Positions 1-12,639 of a stretch of 39,572 bases of DNA are shown piece after piece; position 1 is the first letter of the stretch, and each line of letters opens with the position of its first letter. Both the position numbers and the translations under genes were made by a program. The notes below the pieces were generated by a model, which made no database searches, was not told the DNA's origin, and saw only the letters and a program-made list of their open reading frames with translations. Source of the DNA: Beijerinckiaceae bacterium (GTDB lineage Bacteria > Pseudomonadota > Alphaproteobacteria > Rhizobiales > Beijerinckiaceae); the NCBI GenBank assembly GCA_025459195.1, contig JALORF010000046.1, positions 1-39,572 on the forward strand, given 5' to 3'.

Positions 1-2724
1 CTCTCGGCCTATGCGCGGCAGTTTCTGGAGATGATGCAGAAGCCGGATGTCGACCAGATCGACGGGTTGTCTCCTGCGATTTCCATCGAGCAGAAGACCA
101 CCTCGAAGAATCCGCGTTCGACCGTCGGCACGGTCACGGAAATTCACGATTATATGCGCCTGCTCTGGGCCCGCGTCGGCATTCCCTATTCCCCTGCCAC
201 CGGCCTGCCGATCGAGAGCCAGACGATCAGCCAGATGGTCGACCGGGTGCTGGCGCTGCCTGAAAAGACCCGCCTGTTCCTGCTGGCGCCCGTGGTGCGC
301 GGCCGCAAGGGCGAATACCGCAAGGAGTTGGCGGAATTCCAGAAGCGCGGCTTCCAGCGCGTCAAGGTCGACGGCCAGTTCTACGAGATCGCCGATGCGC
401 CGGCGCTGGACAAGAAGTTGAAGCACGACATCGATGTGGTGGTGGACCGCATCGTGGTGCGGGCTGATCTCGCGGCGCGGCTGGCCGAGAGTTTCGAGAC
501 GGCGCTCGAACTGGCAGATGGACTGGCGACCATCGAGTTCGCCGACGAGAAGACTGACAAGGGCGAGGCACGGACCACGATCTTTTCGTCAAAGTTCGCC
601 TGCCCGGTTTCCGGCTTCACGATCTCGGAGATCGAGCCGCGCCTGTTCTCGTTCAACAATCCGTTCGGGGCCTGTCCGACCTGCGATGGCCTCGGGCACG
701 AAATGCGCATCGATCCGGAGATGGTGGTGCCTGACCGCACGGCCAGCCTGAAGAGCGGGGCGCTCGCGCCCTGGGCCAAGTCGAGCTCTCCGTATTACGG
801 CCAGACGTTGACCGCGCTCGCGCGGCACTTCGGCTTCTCGATGACCAAGCCATGGTGCGAGTTGCCGGAGGCGGTGCAGGCCATGCTGCTGCATGGCAGC
901 GGCAGCGAGGCGATCCGCTTTTCCTACGATGATGGATTGAGGTCCTACGAGGTCAACAAGCCGTTCGAAGGCGTGATCACCAATCTCGAACGCCGCTACC
1001 GCGAGACTGAGTCCGACTGGTCGCGCGAGGAAATCGGCCGTTTCATGAGCGAAACGCCCTGTGCCGCCTGCAAGGGCTTCCGCCTCAAACCCGAGGCGCT
1101 GGCCGTCAAGGTCGGGATGAAACACATCGGCGAGATCAGCCAGCTTTCGGTGCGTGAAGCGCTTGGCTGGTTCAGCGCCCTGCCGGGGCAGTTGTCGGCC
1201 AAGCAGATGGAGATCGCTGTCCGGATCCTCAAGGAAATCCGTGACCGGCTGACCTTCCTGCTCGATGTCGGCCTTGAATACCTGACCCTGTCGCGGGCCT
1301 CAGGCACCTTGTCGGGCGGCGAGAGCCAGCGCATCCGGCTGGCCTCGCAGATCGGTTCGGGGTTGACCGGCGTGCTCTATGTGCTCGACGAGCCGTCCAT
1401 CGGCCTTCACCAGCGCGACAACGAGCGGTTGCTGGGCACGCTGCGCCGCCTGCGTGACCTCGGCAACACCGTGATCGTGGTCGAGCATGACGAGGATGCG
1501 GTGCTGCAGGCCGATCATGTCGTCGATGTCGGCCCCGGTGCCGGCATCCATGGCGGGCAGATCGTGGCCCAGGGCACGCCCGCCGAGGTCATGGCCAACC
1601 CGGCCTCGCTGACCGGCAAATACCTGACTGGCGAGATGTCCGTGCCGGTTCCCGCCCGCCGGCGCAAGCCGCAGAAGGGCCGGGTGCTCAAGCTCATCGG
1701 CGCGCGCGGCAACAATCTCAAGAATGTTTCGGTCACCTTGCCGCTCGGCACCTTCACCTGCATCACCGGCGTGTCCGGCGGCGGCAAGTCGACGCTGGTC
1801 ATCGACACGCTCTACAAGGCGGTCGCGCGCAAGCTGAACGGCTCGATCGAGCATCCGGCCCCGTTCGACCGCATCGAGGGGCTCGAACATCTCGACAAGG
1901 TGATCGACATCGACCAATCGCCCATCGGGCGGACGCCGCGCTCCAATCCGGCCACCTATACCGGAGCCTTTACCCCGATCCGCGAATGGTTCGCCGGCTT
2001 GCCGGAGGCCAAGGCGCGGGGCTACCAGCCGGGGCGGTTCTCGTTCAACGTCAAGGGCGGGCGCTGCGAAGCCTGCCAGGGCGATGGCCTGATCAAGATC
2101 GAGATGCACTTCCTGCCCGATGTCTACGTCACCTGCGATGTCTGCAAGGGCAAGCGCTACGACCGTGAGACACTGGAAGTGAAATTCCGCGACCATTCCA
2201 TTGCCGATGTGCTCGACATGACGGTGGAGGAGGCGGCGGACCTGTTCAAGGCGGTGCCCGGCATCCGCGACAAGATGGAGACTTTGGCCCGTGTCGGCCT
2301 CGACTATGTCAAGGTCGGCCAGCAGGCCACGACGCTCTCCGGTGGCGAGGCGCAGCGCGTCAAGCTCTCCAAGGAACTGAGCAAGCGCGCCACAGGCCGC
2401 ACGCTTTACATCCTGGATGAGCCAACGACAGGTCTGCATTTCCATGACGTCGCCAAGCTGATGGAGGTGCTGCACGAACTGGTTGACCAGGGCAACAGCG
2501 TTGTCGTGATCGAGCACAATCTGGAGGTCATCAAGACCGCCGACTGGGTTATCGACATGGGCCCGGAAGGTGGCGACGGCGGCGGCATGGTCGTGGCCGA
2601 AGGCACGCCCGAAGACATCGCCAGGGTCAGCGCCAGCCATACCGGCCGCTTCCTCAAGGAGGTGCTGGCGCGCCGTCCGCTTCAGCCGTCCGCAGCGGCT
2701 GCGACGTCGAATGCGGCGGAGTGA
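1..2724 (+). CDS. uvrA: Excinuclease ABC subunit A (5'-truncated by window edge)
   Basis: UvrA is the DNA damage-sensing ATPase of nucleotide excision repair; with UvrB it scans DNA and loads UvrB at lesions. The reading frame is already open at base 1 ([12 protein letters not shown]), so roughly the first 50-75 residues, including the first Walker A loop, lie outside the window and about 907 residues are visible. Seen in order: a first Cys4 zinc module (bases about 600-690, CPVSG...CPTC), an ABC signature LSGGESQ with Walker B VLDEPS (about 1310-1400), a second Walker [10 protein letters not shown] (about 1770-1796), a second Cys4 module CEAC...CDVC (about 2065-2150), a second signature LSGGEAQ, and Walker [11 protein letters not shown]. 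The layout is that of a normal duplicated-ATPase UvrA. The stop codon overlaps the GTG of the next gene. In many bacteria uvrA is LexA-controlled, but its promoter is not in the window. Confidence 0.98.
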   Translation, partial: LSAYARQFLEMMQKPDVDQIDGLSPAISIEQKTTSKNPRSTVGTVTEIHDYMRLLWARVGIPYSPATGLPIESQTISQMVDRVLALPEKTRLFLLAPVVRGRKGEYRKELAEFQKRGFQRVKVDGQFYEIADAPALDKKLKHDIDVVVDRIVVRADLAARLAESFETALELADGLATIEFADEKTDKGEARTTIFSSKFACPVSGFTISEIEPRLFSFNNPFGACPTCDGLGHEMRIDPEMVVPDRTASLKSGALAPWAKSSSPYYGQTLTALARHFGFSMTKPWCELPEAVQAMLLHGSGSEAIRFSYDDGLRSYEVNKPFEGVITNLERRYRETESDWSREEIGRFMSETPCAACKGFRLKPEALAVKVGMKHIGEISQLSVREALGWFSALPGQLSAKQMEIAVRILKEIRDRLTFLLDVGLEYLTLSRASGTLSGGESQRIRLASQIGSGLTGVLYVLDEPSIGLHQRDNERLLGTLRRLRDLGNTVIVVEHDEDAVLQADHVVDVGPGAGIHGGQIVAQGTPAEVMANPASLTGKYLTGEMSVPVPARRRKPQKGRVLKLIGARGNNLKNVSVTLPLGTFTCITGVSGGGKSTLVIDTLYKAVARKLNGSIEHPAPFDRIEGLEHLDKVIDIDQSPIGRTPRSNPATYTGAFTPIREWFAGLPEAKARGYQPGRFSFNVKGGRCEACQGDGLIKIEMHFLPDVYVTCDVCKGKRYDRETLEVKFRDHSIADVLDMTVEEAADLFKAVPGIRDKMETLARVGLDYVKVGQQATTLSGGEAQRVKLSKELSKRATGRTLYILDEPTTGLHFHDVAKLMEVLHELVDQGNSVVVIEHNLEVIKTADWVIDMGPEGGDGGGMVVAEGTPEDIARVSASHTGRFLKEVLARRPLQPSAAAATSNAAE

Positions 2725-3575
2725 CGGCGATGGCCTTTCACGTCAGCGACCAGATCAGCCTCGGCGGCTTTCGCGACAAGCCCAACGAGGACCGTGTGGG
2801 CCTCAGCATGGGCCATGCCTGGGTCATTGATGGCGCAACCGGTCTTGGCGAGCCGTTCATGGGAACCGGCAGCGATGCGGTCTGGCTGGCCCAGCGGGCA
2901 CATGAGGCCTTTACCCGCCACGCGGCCATGGCCGATCCCCGCGCACTGCTTGAACGCGCCGCCGATGACCTCGTGGCAGCTTTCGAGGCGGAGCGCTCGC
3001 GCTCCCTTCAAGAGCCGTGGGAACTGCCCTGCGGAGCATTCATGCTGGCCAGTCTTGGCGAGGCTGGCCTGACCATCACCTGGTCTGGCGATTGCCGCGC
3101 GCTGGTTCAGGCTGGCGATGGCCCGGTGCTGGCTTTCGGCGCGACACCCGTCAGCGAGGAGGCAGAGGCGGTGCTGGTCGCCCGGCTGGGCCGTGGCGGA
3201 GACCCGGCCCGGCGCTACGCCCAGCCGGAGGCACTGGCGGAATTGCGCGCGGGCAGGGGGCTGGTTCTGGCACCAGGAAATGCTTTCATCCTCGCGCCCG
3301 ATCGGGGCTTCCTGAAACATCTCAATCAGGCAACCATCGCCACAAAGCAGGCAAGCCTGTTGATGATGACGGACGGTTTTGCCGCTGCCGAGCTGCGCTA
3401 TGGGCTTTATGCAGGAGCCGAGGCGATGATCCAGGCGGCCCGCAGTTCGGGGCTTGCGCGCATGGGCGAGCAACTGCGCCGATTCGAGCACGAGACCGAT
3501 CCGGACGGCGTGCTCAAGCCGCGTTGGAAACGCTGCGATGACGCCACCGCGATCTGGCTTCAAATCGGGGGCTAA
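2721..3575 (+). CDS. PP2C-type protein phosphatase, translationally coupled to uvrA
   Basis: Predicted metal-dependent Ser/Thr protein phosphatase of the PPM/PP2C superfamily, 284 residues, cytosolic (no signal peptide or membrane segment). PP2C motifs are visible: NED at about residues 22-24, VIDGATG at 35-41 (metal-binding Asp-Gly), SGDCRA in the middle, MMTDGF near residue 215, and a terminal CDDATAIWL near 270 where PP2C enzymes have their last metal-binding Asp. The GTG start overlaps the uvrA stop as GTGA, which suggests translational coupling; an ATG at 2730 is an alternative start three codons in. No partner kinase or sensory domain is present, so the substrate is unknown. The family call is firm from the motifs; activity is inferred. 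Confidence 0.85.
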   Translation: MTAMAFHVSDQISLGGFRDKPNEDRVGLSMGHAWVIDGATGLGEPFMGTGSDAVWLAQRAHEAFTRHAAMADPRALLERAADDLVAAFEAERSRSLQEPWELPCGAFMLASLGEAGLTITWSGDCRALVQAGDGPVLAFGATPVSEEAEAVLVARLGRGGDPARRYAQPEALAELRAGRGLVLAPGNAFILAPDRGFLKHLNQATIATKQASLLMMTDGFAAAELRYGLYAGAEAMIQAARSSGLARMGEQLRRFEHETDPDGVLKPRWKRCDDATAIWLQIGG

Positions 3576-3687
3576 TTCATTGATTTCAAATATCTTGTTT
3601 GCCTGTGCGTTTCGATGCGTTTCGCTGGCTTCGAACGCCTGAATCGTCTAGACCGTCCGGACGAGCAATCGACCACGGACAAGCGCA

Positions 3688-6462
<2,775 letters not shown>

Positions 6463-6566
6463 TCGGGCACGTTGGCTGTCGCAGCATCGTCTGGATCGTT
6501 GCAGCCGTTTAACGGACGGGCAAGAATAACAACCTAAGGTTGCACACATAGCGTGGAGGCAACCTG

Positions 6567-7169
6567 ATGTTCCGTTCCCTGTTTCTGCCGGCCGGACCGT
6601 CCGGAATCGGAAAGCCTGTGGCTGCGAGAGCCTTGGCATTGCCTTGCGCAGCCGCGCGGTCCGCGGCGCTTTGGTTGCGGGCATTGCCGATCGGGGCACT
6701 GGCCTGTCTTGTGCTGATGTCGAGCGCCGAAGCCAGTGTCGAGCGACGCGAGCGCTGGACCTTCTCGAGCGCATCCGGCACGGCAACACTGGCTCTGTTG
6801 CAGGAGCCCGAGGGGCGCCCGCTGATCATGTTCATTTGCGGCGCACGCATGCAAGGCTATGCCGCGGTCATTGTCAGCGCCGGCCCGGAGGACCTGTCAA
6901 CCCGACGGCTGCGCATGGACATCGAGGTCGGCTCGGTCACGGCCATGGCTTCGGCACAATGGTCCGCCGGCACATCCACAGCGCCGTCCAGTGCCATGGC
7001 CACGATCCCTGTGCAGAAGATGGCCGAGATGATGAAAGCCAACGCCAGCATGCTGAGCTGGCGCGTCGACATCTCGGATCGCTTCGACCGGCCGCTGGCG
7101 TCCGCAGCGCTCCCCAGCCCCTTTGGCCGCCACCGCAGGGAATTTCTGCGCTTTTGCGCTGAAGGCTGA
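6567..7169 (+). CDS. Exported protein of unknown function
   Basis: I do not recognise this gene. The 200-residue product has an extended N-terminus followed by a hydrophobic stretch (about residues 38-56, LRALPIGALACLVLMSS) ending in AEAS, which looks like a Sec signal with an AxA-type cleavage site, so a periplasmic or secreted product is likely. The mature part starts RRERWTFSSAS, has one Cys in MFICGARM and another near the C-terminus in RFCAEG (a possible disulfide), and a Ser/Ala/Thr-rich middle. A good Shine-Dalgarno GGAGG (6555-6559) lies 7 bases before the ATG, which is the main support that the frame is real. The distal part resembles small exported proteins that report on envelope state, but I cannot place it in a family. 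It stands alone between gyrA and lysR. Confidence 0.65.
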   Translation: MFRSLFLPAGPSGIGKPVAARALALPCAAARSAALWLRALPIGALACLVLMSSAEASVERRERWTFSSASGTATLALLQEPEGRPLIMFICGARMQGYAAVIVSAGPEDLSTRRLRMDIEVGSVTAMASAQWSAGTSTAPSSAMATIPVQKMAEMMKANASMLSWRVDISDRFDRPLASAALPSPFGRHRREFLRFCAEG

Positions 7170-7224
7170 GACCGCATAGAGCATCTCGGCCCATTGCCTG
7201 TCTGGTCATTCAGCCCCATCTGCC

Positions 7225-7239
7225 ATTGCATCTTGCAAT
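7225..7239. promoter_or_regulatory. Candidate LysR-type regulator box (T-N11-A palindrome)
   Basis: ATTGCA-TCT-TGCAAT is a perfect dyad that fits the T-N11-A rule of LysR-type regulator sites. It sits inside a longer perfect 9-bp inverted repeat with a 3-base centre (7222-7242). It lies about 60 bases before the lysR start, a usual place for autoregulation. It could instead be a hairpin terminator for the exported-protein gene ending at 7169, but no T-run follows. Confidence 0.4.
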
Positions 7240-7282
7240 GGCGGGTTGATGTTGATCTGGGACCGGAGCAACCCCGCCGCCT

Positions 7283-7298
7283 CGCAAAGGGCTTTGCG
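7283..7298. promoter_or_regulatory. 16-base inverted repeat abutting the lysR start codon
   Basis: CGCAAAG-GG-CTTTGCG is a perfect 7-bp inverted repeat with a 2-base centre ending two bases before the lysR ATG. It covers the place where a ribosome binding site would be. It may be an operator or an mRNA hairpin limiting translation; the function is inferred only from position. Confidence 0.3.
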
Positions 7299-7300
7299 CC

Positions 7301-8170
7301 ATGGCCTCACGTCTTGATCTTGACCTGCTGCGCACCTTCGTGATGGTCGCCGAACTGGGCAGCCTGACACGCGCCGGAGAGCGTCTGCTGATCAGCCAGC
7401 CCACTGTCAGCCTGCAGTTGAAACGCCTTGAGGATGGACTGGGCCGGAGCCTGATGTGGCGGTCGCCAAAGGGCGTGCAACTCACGTCGGATGGCGAGAC
7501 GCTGCTCTCCTATGCCCGCCGCATCCTGGCGCTTGCCGATGAAGCGCTCGGCAAGATCAGCGAGCCGGTGATCCAGGGTCTGGTGCGCCTCGGCACGCCG
7601 GAAGACTTCGCGACGACGCATCTGTCCGGTGTTCTGGCACGCTTTGCGCAGAGCCACCCCGGCGTCGCGCTGGAGGTCACCACCGATCTGACACTCAACC
7701 TGATCGAGCGCTTCAAGGATGGCGAGTTCGATCTCGTGCTGATCAAGCGCGAGCCGATGGGACCGACCGAGGGCGTGCGCGTCTGGCGCGAGCCGCTGGT
7801 CTGGGCCGGCACAAGGCCTGACATCTTCGCCGGCGACGGGCCGTTGCCTCTCGTCGTTTCGCCCCATCCTTGCGTCTATCGCAAACGTGCCACCGCGGCG
7901 CTGGACCGGGCCGGTCGCGCCTGGCGCGTTGCCTACACCTCGACCTCGCTGGCCGGCGCACAGGCTGCGGTCCGCGCCGGGCTGGGCCTTACGGTGCTGC
8001 CCAAGGAAATGGTTCCGCCGGACTTCTACATCATCGATCTGGCCGAAGGGGCACCGGACTTGTCGGACACCGAGATCGCCCTGATGCAGGCGCGGCAGAT
8101 CTCGCTACCCGCCTTGCGTCTGGGCCAGCATATCATGCGCTCCCTTGAGAAGAAGGACACGGCGCATTAG
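7301..8170 (+). CDS. LysR-family transcriptional regulator
   Basis: LysR-type transcriptional regulator, 289 residues. The N-terminal winged helix-turn-helix is clear: LDLDLLRTFVMVAELGSLTR, then SQPTVSLQLKRLEDGLG at about residues 33-49, followed by the family's GVQLTSDGE. The C-terminal part is a co-inducer domain of the periplasmic-binding-protein fold (from about residue 95, VRLGTPEDF, ending with GLGLTVLPKEM). The N-terminus is closest in style to the LrhA/PecT branch. No classical Shine-Dalgarno is visible before the ATG; instead an inverted repeat occupies that position. A T-N11-A dyad lies further upstream. The HAD phosphatase gene follows on the same strand after 30 bases and may be co-transcribed or a target. 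The inducer is unknown. Confidence 0.92.
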   Translation: MASRLDLDLLRTFVMVAELGSLTRAGERLLISQPTVSLQLKRLEDGLGRSLMWRSPKGVQLTSDGETLLSYARRILALADEALGKISEPVIQGLVRLGTPEDFATTHLSGVLARFAQSHPGVALEVTTDLTLNLIERFKDGEFDLVLIKREPMGPTEGVRVWREPLVWAGTRPDIFAGDGPLPLVVSPHPCVYRKRATAALDRAGRAWRVAYTSTSLAGAQAAVRAGLGLTVLPKEMVPPDFYIIDLAEGAPDLSDTEIALMQARQISLPALRLGQHIMRSLEKKDTAH

Positions 8171-8200
8171 GAGAAGGTTTCTCCCCGCAGGAAATCCACC

Positions 8201-8872
8201 GTGCCCCATGATCTGATCATCTACGATTGTGACGGCACCCTGATCGACACCGAGACGATCTATGCCGAGATCAACCTCAAGGCCTATCACAGCATCGGCC
8301 TGACCCATTGGACCATGGATTCATACGTCGATGCCATGGTTGGCATCCCGGTGGCCATGGGCCGCAAGGTGCTCGAAGCCGACTATGGCGGCCCGCTTCC
8401 CGCCGAATTCGAGGAGGGCATCGAACGCGAGGTGCGCCGCCGCTTTGCCGAGGAATTGCAGAGCCTGCCGGGTGTGCGCCAGGCCGTCAGTGGCATCGAC
8501 GGTCCGCGATGCGTGGCATCGTCCACCAGCCTCGCGCCGCTCAAGCGCAATCTTGCCACGGCCGGGCTGATCGACCTGTTCGATCCCCATGTCTTTTCGG
8601 CAAGCCAGGTCTCGCGCGGCAAGCCGCACCCCGATGTGTTTCTGTTTTCCGCAGAATCCATGGGGGTGCGCCCCGAAAACTGCCTTGTCATCGAGGACTC
8701 TGTGCCTGGTGTGCTCGCTGCACGCGCCGCCGGAATGCCGGTGATCGGTTTCACGGGTGTCGCCCATGACCGGGCCCGCATCAGCGCGCGCCTGAAGGAG
8801 GCTGGTGCAATGGCCGTCATCGATCACATGGACGAGTGGCCGGCGATGGTGAAGGCCATTCGGTCATCGTGA
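8201..8872 (+). CDS. HAD-superfamily phosphatase (phosphoglycolate phosphatase / YieH-like)
   Basis: Haloacid dehalogenase-type phosphatase, 223 residues with a GTG start and an upstream AGGAAA. All four HAD motifs are visible: motif I DCDGT (nucleophile Asp9 and Asp11), motif II as SSTS at about residues 107-110, motif III Lys in GKPHPDVF (about 144), and motif IV IEDS (about 166). A helical cap is inserted between motifs I and II (residues about 15-85), as in the subfamily of phosphoglycolate phosphatase, beta-phosphoglucomutase and E. coli YieH. Substrate is probably a small phosphorylated sugar or acid, but motifs do not fix it. It lies 30 bases downstream of lysR on the same strand. Confidence 0.88.
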   Translation: MPHDLIIYDCDGTLIDTETIYAEINLKAYHSIGLTHWTMDSYVDAMVGIPVAMGRKVLEADYGGPLPAEFEEGIEREVRRRFAEELQSLPGVRQAVSGIDGPRCVASSTSLAPLKRNLATAGLIDLFDPHVFSASQVSRGKPHPDVFLFSAESMGVRPENCLVIEDSVPGVLAARAAGMPVIGFTGVAHDRARISARLKEAGAMAVIDHMDEWPAMVKAIRSS

Positions 8873-8887
8873 CTGAGATGACCTGAC

Positions 8888-8903
8888 CTGACCGGCCGGT
8901 CAG
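8888..8903. terminator. Perfect 16-base palindrome between convergent genes (possible bidirectional terminator)
   Basis: CTGACCGGCCGGTCAG is a perfect dyad in the 27-base gap between the HAD gene (ends 8872) and the convergent DUF4189-like gene (stop at 8900-8902), overlapping the latter's stop codon. The position suits a shared terminator, but no T-run flanks it on either side. Confidence 0.3.
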
Positions 8904-9193
8904 AACGACGATTCGACGACGCGGCATCCGGTGCCGTTGCGACGGCAGCCATTCATGGCAACGGCCTGGGCGCGGGCCAGCGAAGGCTGTGCCCAGGCGC
9001 TGCCGCAACCGCCGCGGGACGTCACGGCAAAGGCCTTCGGGCCGCGCCGGCTGTTGTATTGGGCATAGACGCGCTTGCAGGCATTGCTGAGCGATTGCGC
9101 TTCAGCCGTCTGGTTGAAGCCCATCGGCTCCATGGGCAGGGCGACCGCCATGCCGACCCCAAGAACAATCGAGAAAAACAGATGCCTGATCAT
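8900..9193 (-). CDS. Small exported DUF4189-like protein
   Basis: 97-residue exported protein. The N-terminus MIRHLFFSIVLGVGMAVALP is a signal peptide, probably cleaved after AEA near residue 32. The mature part has the DUF4189-type layout as I recall it: one Cys at the start, then a KAFAVTSRGGCGSAW segment, an alternating Ala-rich helix, and a C-terminal pair NGCRRNGTGCRVV. That makes four Cys, likely two disulfides. A Shine-Dalgarno AAGGA precedes the ATG on the minus strand. Function is unknown; such domains occur in small secreted proteins of rhizobia and relatives. It is divergent from coaD with 189 bases between. Confidence 0.75.
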   Translation of the reverse strand: MIRHLFFSIVLGVGMAVALPMEPMGFNQTAEAQSLSNACKRVYAQYNSRRGPKAFAVTSRGGCGSAWAQPSLARAQAVAMNGCRRNGTGCRVVESSF

Positions 9194-9382
9194 GACGACA
9201 ATTCCTTCAACACTGAAAACAAGCCAACAACACCCCGGAGAGACGGCATCCAGGCCGCCGCTGTCAATCCGTGCGCGGCATCGGGCGGAACTTATCTGCC
9301 GTAAAGGTTGATGGGGCAGGCGTCGTCGTGGCCAGTGCGGCCCCCTCTTTTCATGAGACCGTCAAAGCGCTACCGCTGATGG

Positions 9383-9883
9383 ATGACCCGCACAGCGCTC
9401 TACACCGGCTCGTTCGATCCGCTCACCAACGGCCATGTCGATGTGGTCCGGCAGGCCTGCGGCCTGGTCGACACACTGGTCGTGGCGATTGGAGTTCATC
9501 CCGGCAAGGCACCGTTGTTCAGCGCAGACGAACGCGCCGCCATGATCCGTGAGGTCTGCGTGCCGCTGGCGCGTGTGGAACAGACAAAGCTCGAGGTTGT
9601 CACCTTTTCCGATCTGGCGGTGAATGCCGCACGGCGGGCAGGGGCCTCGATGATGATCAGGGGCCTGCGCGACGGCACCGATCTCGACTACGAGATGCAG
9701 ATGGCGGGCATGAACGGCGCTCTCGCGCCCGACATCTTCACCGTGTTTCTGCCGGCGTCTCCGAGAGTCCGCCCGGTGACGGCAACGCTGGTGCGCCAGA
9801 TCGCGGCCATGGGTGGCGACATCACAGCCTTCGTGCCCGAAGCCGTGGCCGCCGCGCTCAAGGCGCGCTTTGCGAAGGGCTGA
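9383..9883 (+). CDS. coaD: Phosphopantetheine adenylyltransferase
   Basis: CoaD transfers AMP from ATP to 4'-phosphopantetheine, giving dephospho-CoA, the penultimate step of CoA synthesis in the cytosol. 166 residues, normal for the family. The nucleotidyltransferase signature [10 protein letters not shown] is at residues 9-18, and [12 protein letters not shown] (about 92-103) matches the family substrate-binding loop. The C-terminal nucleotide loop reads [13 protein letters not shown] where many family members have an ISST/SSS-type stretch, a mild variation. No good Shine-Dalgarno is visible, but this ATG gives the expected N-terminus. It appears to be a single-gene unit; the 143 bases before proS contain no gene. 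Confidence 0.97.
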   Translation: MTRTALYTGSFDPLTNGHVDVVRQACGLVDTLVVAIGVHPGKAPLFSADERAAMIREVCVPLARVEQTKLEVVTFSDLAVNAARRAGASMMIRGLRDGTDLDYEMQMAGMNGALAPDIFTVFLPASPRVRPVTATLVRQIAAMGGDITAFVPEAVAAALKARFAKG

Positions 9884-10026
9884 CCGCACAGCCTGCCGCT
9901 GAATCTGCCAGACCGGCGTCGCCTGCCCTTGCATTTTTGGCCCATGGATGGTGTCAGTCGACAGCTATCGATGCGTGCTGACTCGCGGGGGATTCGCCGG
10001 GTCGCCCGCGCTCAACAAGGTGTCCC

Positions 10027-11364
10027 ATGCGTCTGTCCCGCTATTTCCTGCCGATCCTGCGCGATACGCCCAAGGAAGCGGAGATCGTGTCGCACCGGCT
10101 GATGCTGCGCGCAGGCCTGATCCGCCAGCAGGCGGCCGGCAGCTACACGCTGCTGCCGTTGGGCCTGCGCGTGCTCAACAAGATCAATGCCGTGATCCGC
10201 GAAGAGCAGAACCGCTCCGGCGCGATCGAGTTGCTCATGCCGACCATCCAGTCTGCAGACCTGTGGCGCGAGAGCGGTCGTTACGATGCCTATGGCAAGG
10301 AGATGCTGCGCATCAGGGACCGCCATGATCGCGAGATGCTGTTTGGCCCGACCAACGAGGAAATGATCACTGAGATCTTCAGGTCCTACGTGAAGTCCTA
10401 CAAGGAACTTCCTCTGAACCTTTATCATATCCAGTGGAAGTTCCGTGATGAGGTACGCCCGCGCTTCGGCGTGATGCGCGGACGCGAGTTCATGATGAAG
10501 GATGCCTATTCCTTCGATCTTGATCAGGCCGGTGCGGTGCATGCCTACAACAAGATGTTCGTGGCCTATCTGCGCACGTTCGAGCGGCTGGGTCTCAAGT
10601 CCATCCCGATGCGCGCCGACACCGGCCCCATTGGCGGCAATCTCAGCCATGAATTCATTGTGCTTGCCTCAACCGGCGAGAGCGAGGTGTTCTGCCACAA
10701 GGATTTCCTCAGCTTCCCCGTGCCCGGTCCGGACACCGACTTCGACGATGTGGCCGGGGTGCAGTCCATCGTGGACCGCTGGACCTCGCTGTATGCAGCA
10801 ACGTCCGAGATGCATGACGAAGCAGCCTACACCGCCATTCCGGAGGCGGCGCGCGTTTCGGCACGCGGCATCGAAGTCGGCCATATTTTCTACTTTGGCA
10901 CGAAGTATTCCGAGCCTATGGGCGCGACGGTCGCCGGCCCGGATGGCAAGGATACGCACGTGCACATGGGCTCTTATGGCATCGGCCCCACCCGCCTGAT
11001 CGCGGCCCTGATCGAGGCCGGCCATGACGAGGCCGGCATCATCTGGCCCGAGGAGATTGCGCCATTCACCGTGTCGCTGCTCAACCTCAAGATGGGCGAT
11101 GCCGGCACGGATGCGGCATGTGAGAGCCTCTATTCCGGTCTGCTCGCCGCCGGTGTCGATGTGCTCTACGACGACCGCGATGAGCGGCCGGGCGCGAAGT
11201 TCGTGGTCAATGACCTGATTGGCTCGCCTTGGCAGGTGATCGTCGGGCCCAAGAGCCTTGCTGAGGGCAAGGTCGAGCTCAAGCGGCGCGCCACTGGCGA
11301 GCGCGAAAGCCTGTCACCGGCGGCCGCCCTCGCCAAGCTGACCGCAGGTCGCGTCGCGCAATGA
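10027..11364 (+). CDS. proS: Prolyl-tRNA synthetase (short alphaproteobacterial type)
   Basis: Class II aminoacyl-tRNA synthetase that charges tRNA-Pro. 445 residues, against about 570 for the E. coli type: motif 2 ([17 protein letters not shown], about residues 140-156) runs on without the large editing insertion before motif 3 ([11 protein letters not shown], about 317-327). This is the short form usual in alphaproteobacteria, where free-standing YbaK-like proteins do the editing. A C-terminal anticodon-binding domain follows ([16 protein letters not shown]). The ATG is preceded by AAGGTG. The stop overlaps the next start as ATGA, so proS heads an operon with the lol genes. Confidence 0.98.
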   Translation: MRLSRYFLPILRDTPKEAEIVSHRLMLRAGLIRQQAAGSYTLLPLGLRVLNKINAVIREEQNRSGAIELLMPTIQSADLWRESGRYDAYGKEMLRIRDRHDREMLFGPTNEEMITEIFRSYVKSYKELPLNLYHIQWKFRDEVRPRFGVMRGREFMMKDAYSFDLDQAGAVHAYNKMFVAYLRTFERLGLKSIPMRADTGPIGGNLSHEFIVLASTGESEVFCHKDFLSFPVPGPDTDFDDVAGVQSIVDRWTSLYAATSEMHDEAAYTAIPEAARVSARGIEVGHIFYFGTKYSEPMGATVAGPDGKDTHVHMGSYGIGPTRLIAALIEAGHDEAGIIWPEEIAPFTVSLLNLKMGDAGTDAACESLYSGLLAAGVDVLYDDRDERPGAKFVVNDLIGSPWQVIVGPKSLAEGKVELKRRATGERESLSPAAALAKLTAGRVAQ

Positions 11365-12632
11365 TCGACGCTCCCGCCGACACAAGGCCTTTTGCCCGCT
11401 TCGAGTGGATGTTGGCCTCGCGCTATCTGCGCACCCGCCGCCGCGAGGGCTTTGTCTCCGTCATTGCCGGTTTCTCGTTCCTCGGCATCATGCTCGGCGT
11501 CGCGACGCTGATCATCGTGCTGTCGGTGATGAACGGCTTCCGCAAGGAGCTTCTCGACAAGATCGTGGGCGTCAACGGCCACATCTTTCTGACGCCGATC
11601 GAGCGACCGCTGGACGATTATGCCGAGGTTGCCACCAAACTGATGGCCATCAAGGGCGTGACGCTTGCCATTCCCATGGTCGAAGGGCAGGCGCTGGCAT
11701 CGTCGCAATATGGCAACAGCGGCGTGCTGGTGCGCGGCATGCGCGAAAGTGACATCCAGAAAATCCCGTTCATTGCCAAGAACATCAAGCAGGGCACGCT
11801 CGAAGGCTTCGACGCCAACAATGGCGTGGCCATCGGGATCCGGCTCGCCGAAGCGCTGTCCATCCGCGCGGGCGACCAGATCACCATCATCAGCCCGCGC
11901 GGAGCGGCAACCCCCTTTGGCACCGCGCCACGCATCAAGGCCTATCCGGTGGTGGCCGTGTTCGAGATCGGCATGTCGGAGTTCGATGGCACCTTCGCGT
12001 TCATGCCGCTGGGCGAGGCGCAGGCTTATTTCAACCGTGACGACGATGTGAACGTGATCGAGGTGTTCATCGAGAACGCCGACCGCACCCAGACGGTGCG
12101 CGATGCCATAGAGGCCAATGCCCCGCGCCCGCTGGTGCTCACCGACTGGCGGCAGCGCAACCGCACCTTTTTCTCGGCGTTGGAGGTGGAGCGCAATGTC
12201 ATGTTCCTGATCCTGATGCTGATCGTGCTGGTCGCGGCGCTCAACATCGTCTCCGGCCTGATCATGCTGGTGAAAGACAAGAGTTCGGACATCGCCATCC
12301 TCAGGACCATGGGCGCGACAAGCGGGTCGGTCCTGCGTGTGTTCCTCATTACCGGAGCCTCGATCGGCGTGGTCGGCACCATTGCCGGTTTCGGGCTCGG
12401 CCTGCTGGTCTGCGCCAACATCCAGGCGATCCAGAGTTTCGTCTCGCGCATCAGCGGAACCCAGCTCTGGGACCCCACCGTGCGCTTCCTCACCGAAATC
12501 CCTGCGGAGACCAATCCGACTGAAGTGGCGGCTGTGGTCGGCATGGCGCTGGTGCTGTCATTGCTCGCAACGCTCTATCCAGCATGGCGCGCGGCCCGGC
12601 TCGATCCTGTCGAAGCGCTGAGATACGGGTGA
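11361..12632 (+). CDS. lolC: Lipoprotein-releasing ABC transporter permease (LolC/LolE family)
   Basis: Inner-membrane permease of the Lol system, which extracts outer-membrane lipoproteins from the inner membrane and hands them to LolA. 423 residues with the family layout: one N-terminal membrane helix (about residues 34-60, ending [12 protein letters not shown]), a large periplasmic domain (about 65-270), and three C-terminal helices (about 275-300, 327-355, 388-410). The cytoplasmic coupling motif [10 protein letters not shown] sits between helices 2 and 3. Only one permease gene is present, so the complex may be a homodimer of this LolC/E (LolF-like) subunit with two LolD, as expected in alphaproteobacteria; this is inferred. 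Overlaps proS by four bases; lolD follows after 7 bases. Confidence 0.95.
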   Translation: MIDAPADTRPFARFEWMLASRYLRTRRREGFVSVIAGFSFLGIMLGVATLIIVLSVMNGFRKELLDKIVGVNGHIFLTPIERPLDDYAEVATKLMAIKGVTLAIPMVEGQALASSQYGNSGVLVRGMRESDIQKIPFIAKNIKQGTLEGFDANNGVAIGIRLAEALSIRAGDQITIISPRGAATPFGTAPRIKAYPVVAVFEIGMSEFDGTFAFMPLGEAQAYFNRDDDVNVIEVFIENADRTQTVRDAIEANAPRPLVLTDWRQRNRTFFSALEVERNVMFLILMLIVLVAALNIVSGLIMLVKDKSSDIAILRTMGATSGSVLRVFLITGASIGVVGTIAGFGLGLLVCANIQAIQSFVSRISGTQLWDPTVRFLTEIPAETNPTEVAAVVGMALVLSLLATLYPAWRAARLDPVEALRYG

Positions 12633-12639
12633 GGCCGGC

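Noticed and set aside
1300-2640. 446-codon minus-strand frame opposite uvrA
   Set aside because: Antisense shadow with no motif and no ribosome binding site.
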